Assembly: GCA_964058805.1 (NCBI GenBank)
Contig: CAXKVV010000693.1
Location: 1 to 36,733, forward strand
Reading direction: 5' to 3'
Length of the DNA: 36,733 nucleotides
Origin: Schoenoplectus triqueter
Taxonomy: Eukaryota; Streptophyta; Magnoliopsida; Poales; Cyperaceae
Shown one piece after another: positions 8,207-21,886 of the stretch (position 1 is its first letter; every line of letters begins with the position of its first letter). Both the position numbers and the translations under genes were made by a program. Under the pieces are notes generated by a model. The model did not search any database. It had not been told where the DNA came from and was given only the letters and a program-made list of their open reading frames with translations.

Positions 8207-10943
8207 ACATAAGTAAGATGCTTTAGAAACTGCTATTACAAAAAGTGATTGAGCTTTTAACATTTTTGCTCATAACTACACATAATCTCATGGAAATTAA
8301 TACAACTACTCCTAATTACGCCAATTGTAAAATTGTCCAATTAAAACTTCGATATGAATATTCTATAACGCCATTTTTGCACAAAACATAAGTAAGATGC
8401 GTTAAAAACTGGCGTTTAAACAAGTTGTTTGGCTTTATGAAAATTTTTGGCCGCACAACTGCACATAATTTCGTGCAAATTAAAATAATTACTCCTGATT
8501 ACGCCTATTATAAGATTGTCCTATTAAAATTTCGATATGAATATTCTATGACGCTAATTCCGCGCAAGACATAAGTAAGATGCATTAAAAACTGTTGTCT
8601 GAACAAGTTGTATGAGTTTTTCATAATTTTTGGCCGCGTAACTACATATAATTTCATGCAAATTAATACAATCACTCCTAATTACGCATATTATAAAATT
8701 GTCGAATTAGAACTTCGATATGAATATTCTATAACGCTAATATTGCACAAAACATAAGTAAGATGCCCTAAAAACCTCTGTTTAAACTAGTTGTGTGGCT
8801 TTATGAAAATTTATGGCCGCATATCTACACATAATTTGGTGCAAATTAATATAATCACTCCTAATTATGCCTATTATAAGATTGTTCAGTTAACACTTCA
8901 AAATGAATATTTTAAGGCACTATATTTCCTCAAAACATAAGTAAGATGCATTAGAAACTGCTATTTAGAAAAGTTAAGTTTTTTAAGATATTTGGCCTCA
9001 TAACTACATATAATTTCGTGAAAATTAATATAATTACTCCTAATTGTGCCCATTAAAATATCAGCCGATTAGCACTTCGATATGAACATTCTACGACACT
9101 AGGTTTGCACAAGACATAAGTAGGATGCATTAAAACAGCTGTTTAAACAGTTGTTTGTGTTTATCAAAATTTTTGGCCGCATAAATACACATAATTTCAT
9201 GCAAATTAATATAATTACTCATAATTATGCCTATTATAAGATTGTCAAATTAACACTTTGATACGAACATCATAGGACGCTATTTTTTCATAAGACATAA
9301 GTAGGATACATTAGAAATTGCTTTTTAAACAAGTTGTATAAGATTTTTAACATTTATCGCCTCATAACGACACATAATTTCGTCAAAATTAATATAATTA
9401 CTCCTAATTATGCCTATTAGAAGATTATCCAATTAACACTTCGATATGAACATTCTACGACATGAATTTCGCATAAAAAATAAGTAACGTGCATTAAAAA
9501 TAGCTGTTTAAACAAGTTGTTTGAGTTTTTTTAAAAATTTTGGCTGCATAACTAGACATAATTTCACGCAAATTAATGTAATTACTCCTAATTATTCCTA
9601 TTATGTGATTTTCCAATTAACACTCCAATATGAATATCCTATAACTGTAATTTTTCATAAAACATAAATAAAATACATTTGAAATTGCTTTTTAAACTAG
9701 TTGTTTAAGATTTTCAAAATTTATTGTCTCATAACTACATATAATTTCATAAAAATTAACATAATTACGTCTATTTGTGCCTATTAGAAGATTATCCAAT
9801 TAATACCTCGATATGAATATTCTACGACACCAAGTTTGCACAAAACGTAGGTAAGATGCATTAAAAGAACGACAGTTTAAACTAGCTGATTGAGTTTGTC
9901 AAATTTTTTACCGCATAACTACATATAATTTCGTGCAAATTAATATAATTACTTCTAATTATGTCTATTATAAGATTATCCAATTAAAACTTCGATATAA
10001 ACATTCTACGACGCAAATTTGGCACAAAACATAAGTAGATGCATTACAAACTGCTGTTTAAACAAGTTATTTGGCTTTTTTTTTTAATTTTTGGTCGCAT
10101 AAACACACATAATTTCGTGTGAATTCATATAATTACTCCTGATCATGTCTATTATAAGATTGTTTAATAACACTTCGATATGAATATTCTACGAATCTAT
10201 TTTTTCTCAAAATATAAGTAAGATGCATTAGAAACAGCTATTTAAAAAAAGCTATTTGAGTATTTCAATATTTTTGACCCCGTAACTACACATAATTCAG
10301 TGAAAATTAACATAATCACTCCTAATTATCCCTATAAAAAGATTATCTAATTAACACTCCAACATGAATATTCTACAACACTAATTCTGCACAAAACATA
10401 AGTGGGAGGCTTTCAAAACAGCTGTTTAAACAAAGTTGGTTGGGTTTTTTAAAATTTTCGGCCGCATAATTACACATAATTTCATATAAATCAATATAAT
10501 TACTCCTAACATGCCTATTATAAGATCTTCTAATTAAAACAGCGATACGAATATTCTACGGCACTAATTTTACACAGATATAAGTAAGATGCATTAAAAA
10601 CAACTGTTTAAACGAGTTATTTGAGTTTTTCAAAATTATTGGCTGCATAACTGCACATAATTTCATATAAATTTCTATAATTACTCCTAAATATGTCTAT
10701 AATAAGATTTTCCTATTAAAACTACGAGATGAATGTTATACAACACTAATTTTGCACAAAACATAAGTAATATGCATTAACAACTGCCGTTTAAACAAGT
10801 TGTTTGATCGTTCCAAAGTTTTTGGCTGCATAAATGTACATAATTTCGTATAAATTAATATAATTACTCTTAATCATGTCTTTTATATGATTTTTCAATG
10901 AACACGTTGATATGAATATTCTACGATACTAATTTATCACAAA
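8207..10943 (+). repeat. HOR copy 4 (2737 bp, haplotype II, longest copy)
   Basis: It is haplotype II in monomers 11 to 13. In monomer 2 it has the T (equivalent of 281) otherwise found only in haplotype I copies 1, 2 and 12, so it looks mosaic. A run of ten T at 10076-10085 followed by AA in monomer 11 makes it the longest copy. A private C-to-T change at 9259 destroys a CpG in the otherwise conserved ACTTCGATA segment. Confidence 0.97.
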
Positions 10944-13679
10944 ACATAAGTAAGATGCTTTAGAAACTGCTATTACAAAAAGTGATTGAGCTTTTAACAT
11001 TTTTGCTCATAACTACACATAATCTCATGGAAATTAATACAACTACTCCTAATTACGCCAATTGTAAAATTGTCCAATTAAAACTTCGATATGAATATTC
11101 TATAACGCCATTTTTGCACAAAACATAAGTAAGATGCGTTAAAAACTGGCGTTTAAACAAGTTGTTTGGCTTTATGAAAATTTTTGGCCGCACAACTGCA
11201 CATAATTTCGTGCAAATTAAAACAATTACTCCTGATTACGCCTATTATAAGATTGTCCTATTAAAATTTCGATATGAATATTCTATGACGCTAATTCCGC
11301 GCAAGACATAAGTAAGATGCATTAAAAACTGTTGTCTGAACAAGTTGTATGAGTTTTTCATAATTTTTGGCCGCGTAACTACATATAATTTCATGCAAAT
11401 TAATACAATCACTCCTAATTACGCATATTATAAAATTGTCGAATTAGAACTTCGATATGAATATTCTATAACGCTAATATTGCACAAAACATAAGTAAGA
11501 TGCCCTAAAAACCTCTGTTTAAACTAGTTGTGTGGCTTTATGAAAATTTATGGCCGCATATCTACACATAATTTGGTGCAAATTAATATAATCACTCCTA
11601 ATTATGCCTATTATAAGATTGTTCAGTTAACACTTCAAAATGAATATTTTAAGGCACTATATTTCCTCAAAACATAAGTAAGATGCATTAGAAACTGCTA
11701 TTTAGAAAAGTTAAGTTTTTTAAGATATTTGGCCTCATAACTACATATAATTTCGTGAAAATTAATATAATTACTCCTAATTGTGCCCATTAAAATATCA
11801 GCCGATTAGCACTTCGATATGAACATTCTACGACACTAGGTTTGCACAAGACATAAGTAGGATGCATTAAAACAGCTGTTTAAACAGTTGTTTGTGTTTA
11901 TCAAAATTTTTGGCCGCATAAATACACATAATTTCATGCAAATTAATATAATTACTCATAATTATGCCTATTATAAGATTGTCAAATTAACACTTCGATA
12001 CGAACATCATAGGACGCTATTTTTTCATAAGACATAAGTAGGATACATTAGAAATTGCTTTTTAAACAAGTTGTATAAGATTTTTAACATTTATCGCCTC
12101 ATAACGACACATAATTTCGTCAAAATTAATATAATTACTCCTAATTATGCCTATTAGAAGATTATCCAATTAACACTTCGATATGAACATTCTACGACAT
12201 GAATTTCGCATAAAAAATAAGTAACGTGCATTAAAAATAGCTGTTTAAACAAGTTGTTTGAGTTTTTTTAAAAATTTTGGCTGCATAACTAGACATAATT
12301 TCACGCAAATTAATGTAATTACTCCTAATTATTCCTATTATGTGATTTTCCAATTAACACTCCAATATGAATATCCTATAACTGTAATTTTTCATAAAAC
12401 ATAAATAAAATACATTTGAAATTGCTTTTTAAACTAGTTGTTTAAGATTTTCAAAATTTATTGTCTCATAACTACATATAATTTCATAAAAATTAACATA
12501 ATTACGTCTATTTGTGCCTATTAGAAGATTATCCAATTAATACCTCGATATGAATATTCTACGACACCAAGTTTGCACAAAACGTAGGTAAGATGCATTA
12601 AAAGAACGACAGTTTAAACTAGCTGATTGAGTTTGTCAAATTTTTTACCGCATAACTACATATAATTTCGTGCAAATTAATATAATTACTTCTAATTATG
12701 TCTATTATAAGATTATCCAATTAAAACTTCGATATAAACATTCTACGACGCAAATTTGGCACAAAACATAAGTAGATGCATTACAAACTGCTGTTTAAAC
12801 AAGTTATTTGGCTTTTTTTTAAATTTTTGGTCGCATAAACACACATAATTTCGTGTGAATTCATATAATTACTCCTGATCATGTCTATTATAAGATTGTT
12901 TAATAACACTTCGATATGAATATTCTACGAATCTATTTTTTCTCAAAATATAAGTAAGATGCATTAGAAACAGCTATTTAAAAAAAGCTATTTGAGTATT
13001 TCAATATTTTTGACCCCGTAACTACACATAATTCAGTGAAAATTAACATAATCACTCCTAATTATCCCTATAAAAAGATTATCTAATTAACACTCCAACA
13101 TGAATATTCTACAACACTAATTCTGCACAAAACATAAGTGGGAGGCTTTCAAAACAGCTGTTTAAACAAAGTTGGTTGGGTTTTTTAAAATTTTCGGCCG
13201 CATAATTACACATAATTTCATATAAATCAATATAATTACTCCTAACATGCCTATTATAAGATCTTCTAATTAAAACAGCGATACGAATATTCTACGGCAC
13301 TAATTTTACACAGATATAAGTAAGATGCATTAAAAACAACTGTTTAAACGAGTTATTTGAGTTTTTCAAAATTATTGGCTGCATAACTGCACATAATTTC
13401 ATATAAATTTCTATAATTACTCCTAAATATGTCTATAATAAGATTTTCCTATTAAAACTACGAGATGAATGTTATACAACACTAATTTTGCACAAAACAT
13501 AAGTAATATGCATTAACAACTGCCGTTTAAACAAGTTGTTTGATCGTTCCAAAGTTTTTGGCTGCATAAATGTACATAATTTCGTATAAATTAATATAAT
13601 TACTCTTAATCATGTCTTTTATATGATTTTTCAATGAACACGTTGATATGAATATTCTACGATACTAATTTATCACAAA
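10944..13679 (+). repeat. HOR copy 5 (2736 bp, haplotype II)
   Basis: It is haplotype II at every shared site from monomer 10 to 14, with C in monomer 2 and C in monomer 6. I noticed no private variant. It is indistinguishable by eye from copy 6. Confidence 0.97.
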
Positions 13680-16415
13680 ACATAAGTAAGATGCTTTAGA
13701 AACTGCTATTACAAAAAGTGATTGAGCTTTTAACATTTTTGCTCATAACTACACATAATCTCATGGAAATTAATACAACTACTCCTAATTACGCCAATTG
13801 TAAAATTGTCCAATTAAAACTTCGATATGAATATTCTATAACGCCATTTTTGCACAAAACATAAGTAAGATGCGTTAAAAACTGGCGTTTAAACAAGTTG
13901 TTTGGCTTTATGAAAATTTTTGGCCGCACAACTGCACATAATTTCGTGCAAATTAAAACAATTACTCCTGATTACGCCTATTATAAGATTGTCCTATTAA
14001 AATTTCGATATGAATATTCTATGACGCTAATTCCGCGCAAGACATAAGTAAGATGCATTAAAAACTGTTGTCTGAACAAGTTGTATGAGTTTTTCATAAT
14101 TTTTGGCCGCGTAACTACATATAATTTCATGCAAATTAATACAATCACTCCTAATTACGCATATTATAAAATTGTCGAATTAGAACTTCGATATGAATAT
14201 TCTATAACGCTAATATTGCACAAAACATAAGTAAGATGCCCTAAAAACCTCTGTTTAAACTAGTTGTGTGGCTTTATGAAAATTTATGGCCGCATATCTA
14301 CACATAATTTGGTGCAAATTAATATAATCACTCCTAATTATGCCTATTATAAGATTGTTCAGTTAACACTTCAAAATGAATATTTTAAGGCACTATATTT
14401 CCTCAAAACATAAGTAAGATGCATTAGAAACTGCTATTTAGAAAAGTTAAGTTTTTTAAGATATTTGGCCTCATAACTACATATAATTTCGTGAAAATTA
14501 ATATAATTACTCCTAATTGTGCCCATTAAAATATCAGCCGATTAGCACTTCGATATGAACATTCTACGACACTAGGTTTGCACAAGACATAAGTAGGATG
14601 CATTAAAACAGCTGTTTAAACAGTTGTTTGTGTTTATCAAAATTTTTGGCCGCATAAATACACATAATTTCATGCAAATTAATATAATTACTCATAATTA
14701 TGCCTATTATAAGATTGTCAAATTAACACTTCGATACGAACATCATAGGACGCTATTTTTTCATAAGACATAAGTAGGATACATTAGAAATTGCTTTTTA
14801 AACAAGTTGTATAAGATTTTTAACATTTATCGCCTCATAACGACACATAATTTCGTCAAAATTAATATAATTACTCCTAATTATGCCTATTAGAAGATTA
14901 TCCAATTAACACTTCGATATGAACATTCTACGACATGAATTTCGCATAAAAAATAAGTAACGTGCATTAAAAATAGCTGTTTAAACAAGTTGTTTGAGTT
15001 TTTTTAAAAATTTTGGCTGCATAACTAGACATAATTTCACGCAAATTAATGTAATTACTCCTAATTATTCCTATTATGTGATTTTCCAATTAACACTCCA
15101 ATATGAATATCCTATAACTGTAATTTTTCATAAAACATAAATAAAATACATTTGAAATTGCTTTTTAAACTAGTTGTTTAAGATTTTCAAAATTTATTGT
15201 CTCATAACTACATATAATTTCATAAAAATTAACATAATTACGTCTATTTGTGCCTATTAGAAGATTATCCAATTAATACCTCGATATGAATATTCTACGA
15301 CACCAAGTTTGCACAAAACGTAGGTAAGATGCATTAAAAGAACGACAGTTTAAACTAGCTGATTGAGTTTGTCAAATTTTTTACCGCATAACTACATATA
15401 ATTTCGTGCAAATTAATATAATTACTTCTAATTATGTCTATTATAAGATTATCCAATTAAAACTTCGATATAAACATTCTACGACGCAAATTTGGCACAA
15501 AACATAAGTAGATGCATTACAAACTGCTGTTTAAACAAGTTATTTGGCTTTTTTTTAAATTTTTGGTCGCATAAACACACATAATTTCGTGTGAATTCAT
15601 ATAATTACTCCTGATCATGTCTATTATAAGATTGTTTAATAACACTTCGATATGAATATTCTACGAATCTATTTTTTCTCAAAATATAAGTAAGATGCAT
15701 TAGAAACAGCTATTTAAAAAAAGCTATTTGAGTATTTCAATATTTTTGACCCCGTAACTACACATAATTCAGTGAAAATTAACATAATCACTCCTAATTA
15801 TCCCTATAAAAAGATTATCTAATTAACACTCCAACATGAATATTCTACAACACTAATTCTGCACAAAACATAAGTGGGAGGCTTTCAAAACAGCTGTTTA
15901 AACAAAGTTGGTTGGGTTTTTTAAAATTTTCGGCCGCATAATTACACATAATTTCATATAAATCAATATAATTACTCCTAACATGCCTATTATAAGATCT
16001 TCTAATTAAAACAGCGATACGAATATTCTACGGCACTAATTTTACACAGATATAAGTAAGATGCATTAAAAACAACTGTTTAAACGAGTTATTTGAGTTT
16101 TTCAAAATTATTGGCTGCATAACTGCACATAATTTCATATAAATTTCTATAATTACTCCTAAATATGTCTATAATAAGATTTTCCTATTAAAACTACGAG
16201 ATGAATGTTATACAACACTAATTTTGCACAAAACATAAGTAATATGCATTAACAACTGCCGTTTAAACAAGTTGTTTGATCGTTCCAAAGTTTTTGGCTG
16301 CATAAATGTACATAATTTCGTATAAATTAATATAATTACTCTTAATCATGTCTTTTATATGATTTTTCAATGAACACGTTGATATGAATATTCTACGATA
16401 CTAATTTATCACAAA
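13680..16415 (+). repeat. HOR copy 6 (2736 bp, haplotype II)
   Basis: It matches copy 5 at all tracked variant sites, with no private change noticed. It is followed by the first haplotype III unit. Confidence 0.97.
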
Positions 16416-19150
16416 ACATAAGTAAGATGCTTTAGAAACTGCTATTACAAAAAGTGATTGAGCTTTTAACATTTTTGCTCATAACTACACATAATCTCAT
16501 GGAAATTAATACAACTACTCCTAATTACGCCAATTGTAAAATTGTCCAATTAAAACTTCGATATGAATATTCTATAACGCCATTTTTGCACAAAACATAA
16601 GTAAGATGCGTTAAAAACTGGCGTTTAAACAAGTTGTTTGGCTTTATGAAAATTTTTGGCCGCACAACTGCACATAATTTCGTGCAAATTAAAACAATTA
16701 CTCCTGATTACGCCTATTATAAGATTGTCCTATTAAAATTTCGATATGAATATTCTATGACGCTAATTCCGCGCAAGACATAAGTAAGATGCATTAAAAA
16801 CTGTTGTCTGAACAAGTTGTATGAGTTTTTCATAATTTTTGGCCGCGTAACTACATATAATTTCATGCAAATTAATACAATCACTCCTAATTACGCATAT
16901 TATAAAATTGTCGAATTAGAACTTCGATATGAATATTCTATAACGCTAATATTGCACAAAACATAAGTAAGATGCCCTAAAAACCTCTGTTTAAACTAGT
17001 TGTGTGGCTTTATGAAAATTTATGGCCGCATATCTACACATAATTTGGTGCAAATTAATATAATCACTCCTAATTATGCCTATTATAAGATTGTTCAGTT
17101 AACACTTCAAAATGAATATTTTAAGGCACTATATTTCCTCAAAACATAAGTAAGATGCATTAGAAACTGCTATTTAGAAAAGTTAAGTTTTTTAAGATAT
17201 TTGGCCTCATAACTACATATAATTTCGTGAAAATTAATATAATTACTCCTAATTGTGCCCATTAAAATATCAGCCGATTAGCACTTCGATATGAACATTC
17301 TACGACACTAGGTTTGCACAAGACATAAGTAGGATGCATTAAAACAGCTGTTTAAACAGTTGTTTGTGTTTATCAAAATTTTTGGCCGCATAAATACACA
17401 TAATTTCATGCAAATTAATATAATTACTCATAATTATGCCTATTATAAGATTGTCAAATTAACACTTCGATACGAACATCATAGGACGCTATTTTTTCAT
17501 AAGACATAAGTAGGATACATTAGAAATTGCTTTTTAAACAAGTTGTATAAGATTTTTAACATTTATCGCCTCATAACGACACATAATTTCGTCAAAATTA
17601 ATATAATTACTCCTAATTATGCCTATTAGAAGATTATCCAATTAACACTTCGATATGAACATTCTACGACATGAATTTCGCATAAAAAATAAGTAACGTG
17701 CATTAAAAATAGCTGTTTAAACAAGTTGTTTGAGTTTTTTTAAAAATTTTGGCTGCATAACTAGACATAATTTCACGCAAATTAATGTAATTACTCCTAA
17801 TTATTCCTATTATGTGATTTTCCAATTAACACTCCAATATGAATATCCTATAACTGTAATTTTTCATAAAACATAAATAAAATACATTTGAAATTGCTTT
17901 TTAAACTAGTTGTTTAAGATTTTCAAAATTTATTGTCTCATAACTACATATAATTTCATAAAAATTAACATAATTACGTCTATTTGTGCCTATTAGAAGA
18001 TTATCCAATTAATACCTCGATATGAATATTCTACGACACCAAGTTTGCACAAAACGTAGGTAAGATGCATTAAAAGAACGACAGTTTAAACTAGCTGATT
18101 GAGTTTGTCAAATTTTTTACGGCATAACTACATATAATTTCGTGCAAATTAATATAATTACTTCTAATTATGTCTATTATAAGATTATCCAATTAAAACT
18201 TCGATATAAACATTCTACGACGCAAATTTGGCACAAAACATAAGTAGATGCATTACAAACTGCTGTTTAAACAAGTTATTTGGCTTTTTTTTAATTTTTG
18301 GTCGCGTAAACACACATAATTTCGTGTGAATTCATATAATTACTCCTGATCATGTCTATTATAAGATTGTTTAATAACACTTCGATATGAATATTCTACG
18401 AATCTATTTTTTCTCAAAACATAAGTAAGATGCATTAGAAACAGCTATTTAAAAAAAGCTATTTGACTATTTCAATATTTTTGACCCCGTAACTACACAT
18501 AATTCAGTGAAAATTAACATAATCACTCCTAATTATCCCTATAAAAAGATTATCTAATTAACACTCCAACATGAATATTCTACAACACTAATTCTGCACA
18601 AAACATAAGTGGGAGGCTTTCAAAACAGCTGTTTAAACAAAGTTGTTTGGGTTTTTTAAAATTTTCGGCCGCATAATTACACATAATTTCATATAAATCA
18701 ATATAATTACTCCTAACATGCCTATTATAAGATCTTCTAATTAAAACAGCGATACGAATATTCTACGGCACTAATTTTACACAGATATAAGTAAGATGCA
18801 TTAAAAACAACTGTTTAAACGAGTTATTTGAGTTTTTCAAAATTATTGGCTGCATAACTGCACATAATTTCATATAAATTTCTATAATTACTCCTAAATA
18901 TGTCTATAATAAGATTTTCCTATTAAAACTACGAGATGAATGTTATACAACACTAATTTTGCACAAAACATAAGTAATATGCATTAACAACTGCCGTTTA
19001 AACAAGTTGTTTGATCGTTCCAAAGTTTTTGGCTGCATAAATGTACATAATTTCGTATAAATTAATATAATTACTCTTAATCATGTCTTTTATATGATTT
19101 TTCAATGAACACGTTGATATGAATATTCTACGATACTAATTTATCACAAA
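16416..19150 (+). repeat. HOR copy 7 (2735 bp, haplotype III)
   Basis: This is the first haplotype III unit. Monomer 10 reads TTACGGCATAAC (G at 18121, other haplotypes have C), and monomer 11 reads TCGCGTAAAC (G at 18306, where haplotype I has C and haplotype II has A). In monomers 12 and 13 it resembles haplotype I, and in monomer 14 it has the common A. Confidence 0.97.
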
Positions 19151-21886
19151 ACATAAGTAAGATGCTTTAGAAACTGCTATTACAAAAAGTGATTGAGCTT
19201 TTAACATTTTTGCTCATAACTACACATAATCTCATGGAAATTAATACAACTACTCCTAATTACGCCAATTGTAAAATTGTCCAATTAAAACTTCGATATG
19301 AATATTCTATAACGCCATTTTTGCACAAAACATAAGTAAGATGCGTTAAAAACTGGCGTTTAAACAAGTTGTTTGGCTTTATGAAAATTTTTGGCCGCAC
19401 AACTGCACATAATTTCGTGCAAATTAAAACAATTACTCCTGATTACGCCTATTATAAGATTGTCCTATTAAAATTTCGATATGAATATTCTATGACGCTA
19501 ATTCCGCGCAAGACATAAGTAAGATGCATTAAAAACTGTTGTCTGAACAAGTTGTATGAGTTTTTCATAATTTTTGGCCGCGTAACTACATATAATTTCA
19601 TGCAAATTAATACAATCACTCCTAATTACGCATATTATAAAATTGTCGAATTAGAACTTCGATATGAATATTCTATAACGCTAATATTGCACAAAACATA
19701 AGTAAGATGCCCTAAAAACCTCTGTTTAAACTAGTTGTGTGGCTTTATGAAAATTTATGGCCGCATATCTACACATAATTTGGTGCAAATTAATATAATC
19801 ACTCCTAATTATGCCTATTATAAGATTGTTCAGTTAACACTTCAAAATGAATATTTTAAGGCACTATATTTCCTCAAAACATAAGTAAGATGCATTAGAA
19901 ACTGCTATTTAGAAAAGTTAAGTTTTTTAAGATATTTGGCCTCATAACTACATATAATTTCGTGAAAATTAATATAATTACTCCTAATTGTGCCCATTAA
20001 AATATCAGCCGATTAGCACTTCGATATGAACATTCTACGACACTAGGTTTGCACAAGACATAAGTAGGATGCATTAAAACAGCTGTTTAAACAGTTGTTT
20101 GTGTTTATCAAAATTTTTGGCCGCATAAATACACATAATTTCATGCAAATTAATATAATTACTCATAATTATGCCTATTATAAGATTGTCAAATTAACAC
20201 TTCGATACGAACATCATAGGACGCTATTTTTTCATAAGACATAAGTAGGATACATTAGAAATTGCTTTTTAAACAAGTTGTATAAGATTTTTAACATTTA
20301 TCGCCTCATAACGACACATAATTTCGTCAAAATTAATATAATTACTCCTAATTATGCCTATTAGAAGATTATCCAATTAACACTTCGATATGAACATTCT
20401 ACGACATGAATTTCGCATAAAAAATAAGTAACGTGCATTAAAAATAGCTGTTTAAACAAGTTGTTTGAGTTTTTTTAAAAATTTTGGCTGCATAACTAGA
20501 CATAATTTCACGCAAATTAATGTAATTACTCCTAATTATTCCTATTATGTGATTTTCCAATTAACACTCCAATATGAATATCCTATAACTGTAATTTTTC
20601 ATAAAACATAAATAAAATACATTTGAAATTGCTTTTTAAACTAGTTGTTTAAGATTTTCAAAATTTATTGTCTCATAACTACATATAATTTCATAAAAAT
20701 TAACATAATTACGTCTATTTGTGCCTATTCGAAGATTATCCAATTAATACCTCGATATGAATATTCTACGACACCAAGTTTGCACAAAACGTAGGTAAGA
20801 TGCATTAAAAGAACGACAGTTTAAACTAGCTGATTGAGTTTGTCAAATTTTTTACCGCATAACTACATATAATTTCGTGCAAATTAATATAATTACTTCT
20901 AATTATGTCTATTATAAGATTATCCAATTAAAACTTCGATATAAACATTCTACGACGCAAATTTGGCACAAAACATAAGTAGATGCATTACAAACTGCTG
21001 TTTAAACAAGTTATTTGGCTTTTTTTTAAATTTTTGGTCGCATAAACACACATAATTTCGTGTGAATTCATATAATTACTCCTGATCATGTCTATTATAA
21101 GATTGTTTAATAACACTTCGATATGAATATTCTACGAATCTATTTTTTCTCAAAATATAAGTAAGATGCATTAGAAACAACTATTTAAAAAAAGCTATTT
21201 GAGTATTTCAATATTTTTGACCCCGTAACTACACATAATTCAGTGAAAATTAACATAATCACTCCTAATTATCCCTATAAAAAGATTATCTAATTAACAC
21301 TCCAACATGAATATTCTACAACACTAATTCTGCACAAAACATAAGTGGGAGGCTTTCAAAACAGCTGTTTAAACAAAGTTGGTTGGGTTTTTTAAAATTT
21401 TCGGCCGCATAATTACACATAATTTCATATAAATCAATATAATTACTCCTAACATGCCTATTATAAGATCTTCTAATTAAAACAGCGATACGAATATTCT
21501 ACGGCACTAATTTTACACAGATATAAGTAAGATGCATTAAAAACAACTGTTTAAACGAGTTATTTGAGTTTTTCAAAATTATTGGCTGCATAACTGCACA
21601 TAATTTCATATAAATTTCTATAATTACTCCTAAATATGTCTATAATAAGATTTTCCTATTAAAACTACGAGATGAATGTTATACAACACTAATTTTGCAC
21701 AAAACATAAGTAATATGCATTAACAACTGCCGTTTAAACAAGTTGTTTGATCGTTCCAAAGTTTTTGGCTGCATAAATGTACATAATTTCGTATAAATTA
21801 ATATAATTACTCTTAATCATGTCTTTTATATGATTTTTCAATGAACACGTTGATATGAATATTCTACGATACTAATTTATCACAAA
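19151..21886 (+). repeat. HOR copy 8 (2736 bp, haplotype II between haplotype III copies)
   Basis: This is a haplotype II unit sitting between haplotype III copies 7 and 9. Private changes are C at 20730 in monomer 9 (A elsewhere) and A at 21180 in monomer 12 (G elsewhere). Its placement suggests that a block containing one II and one III unit was duplicated. Confidence 0.97.
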
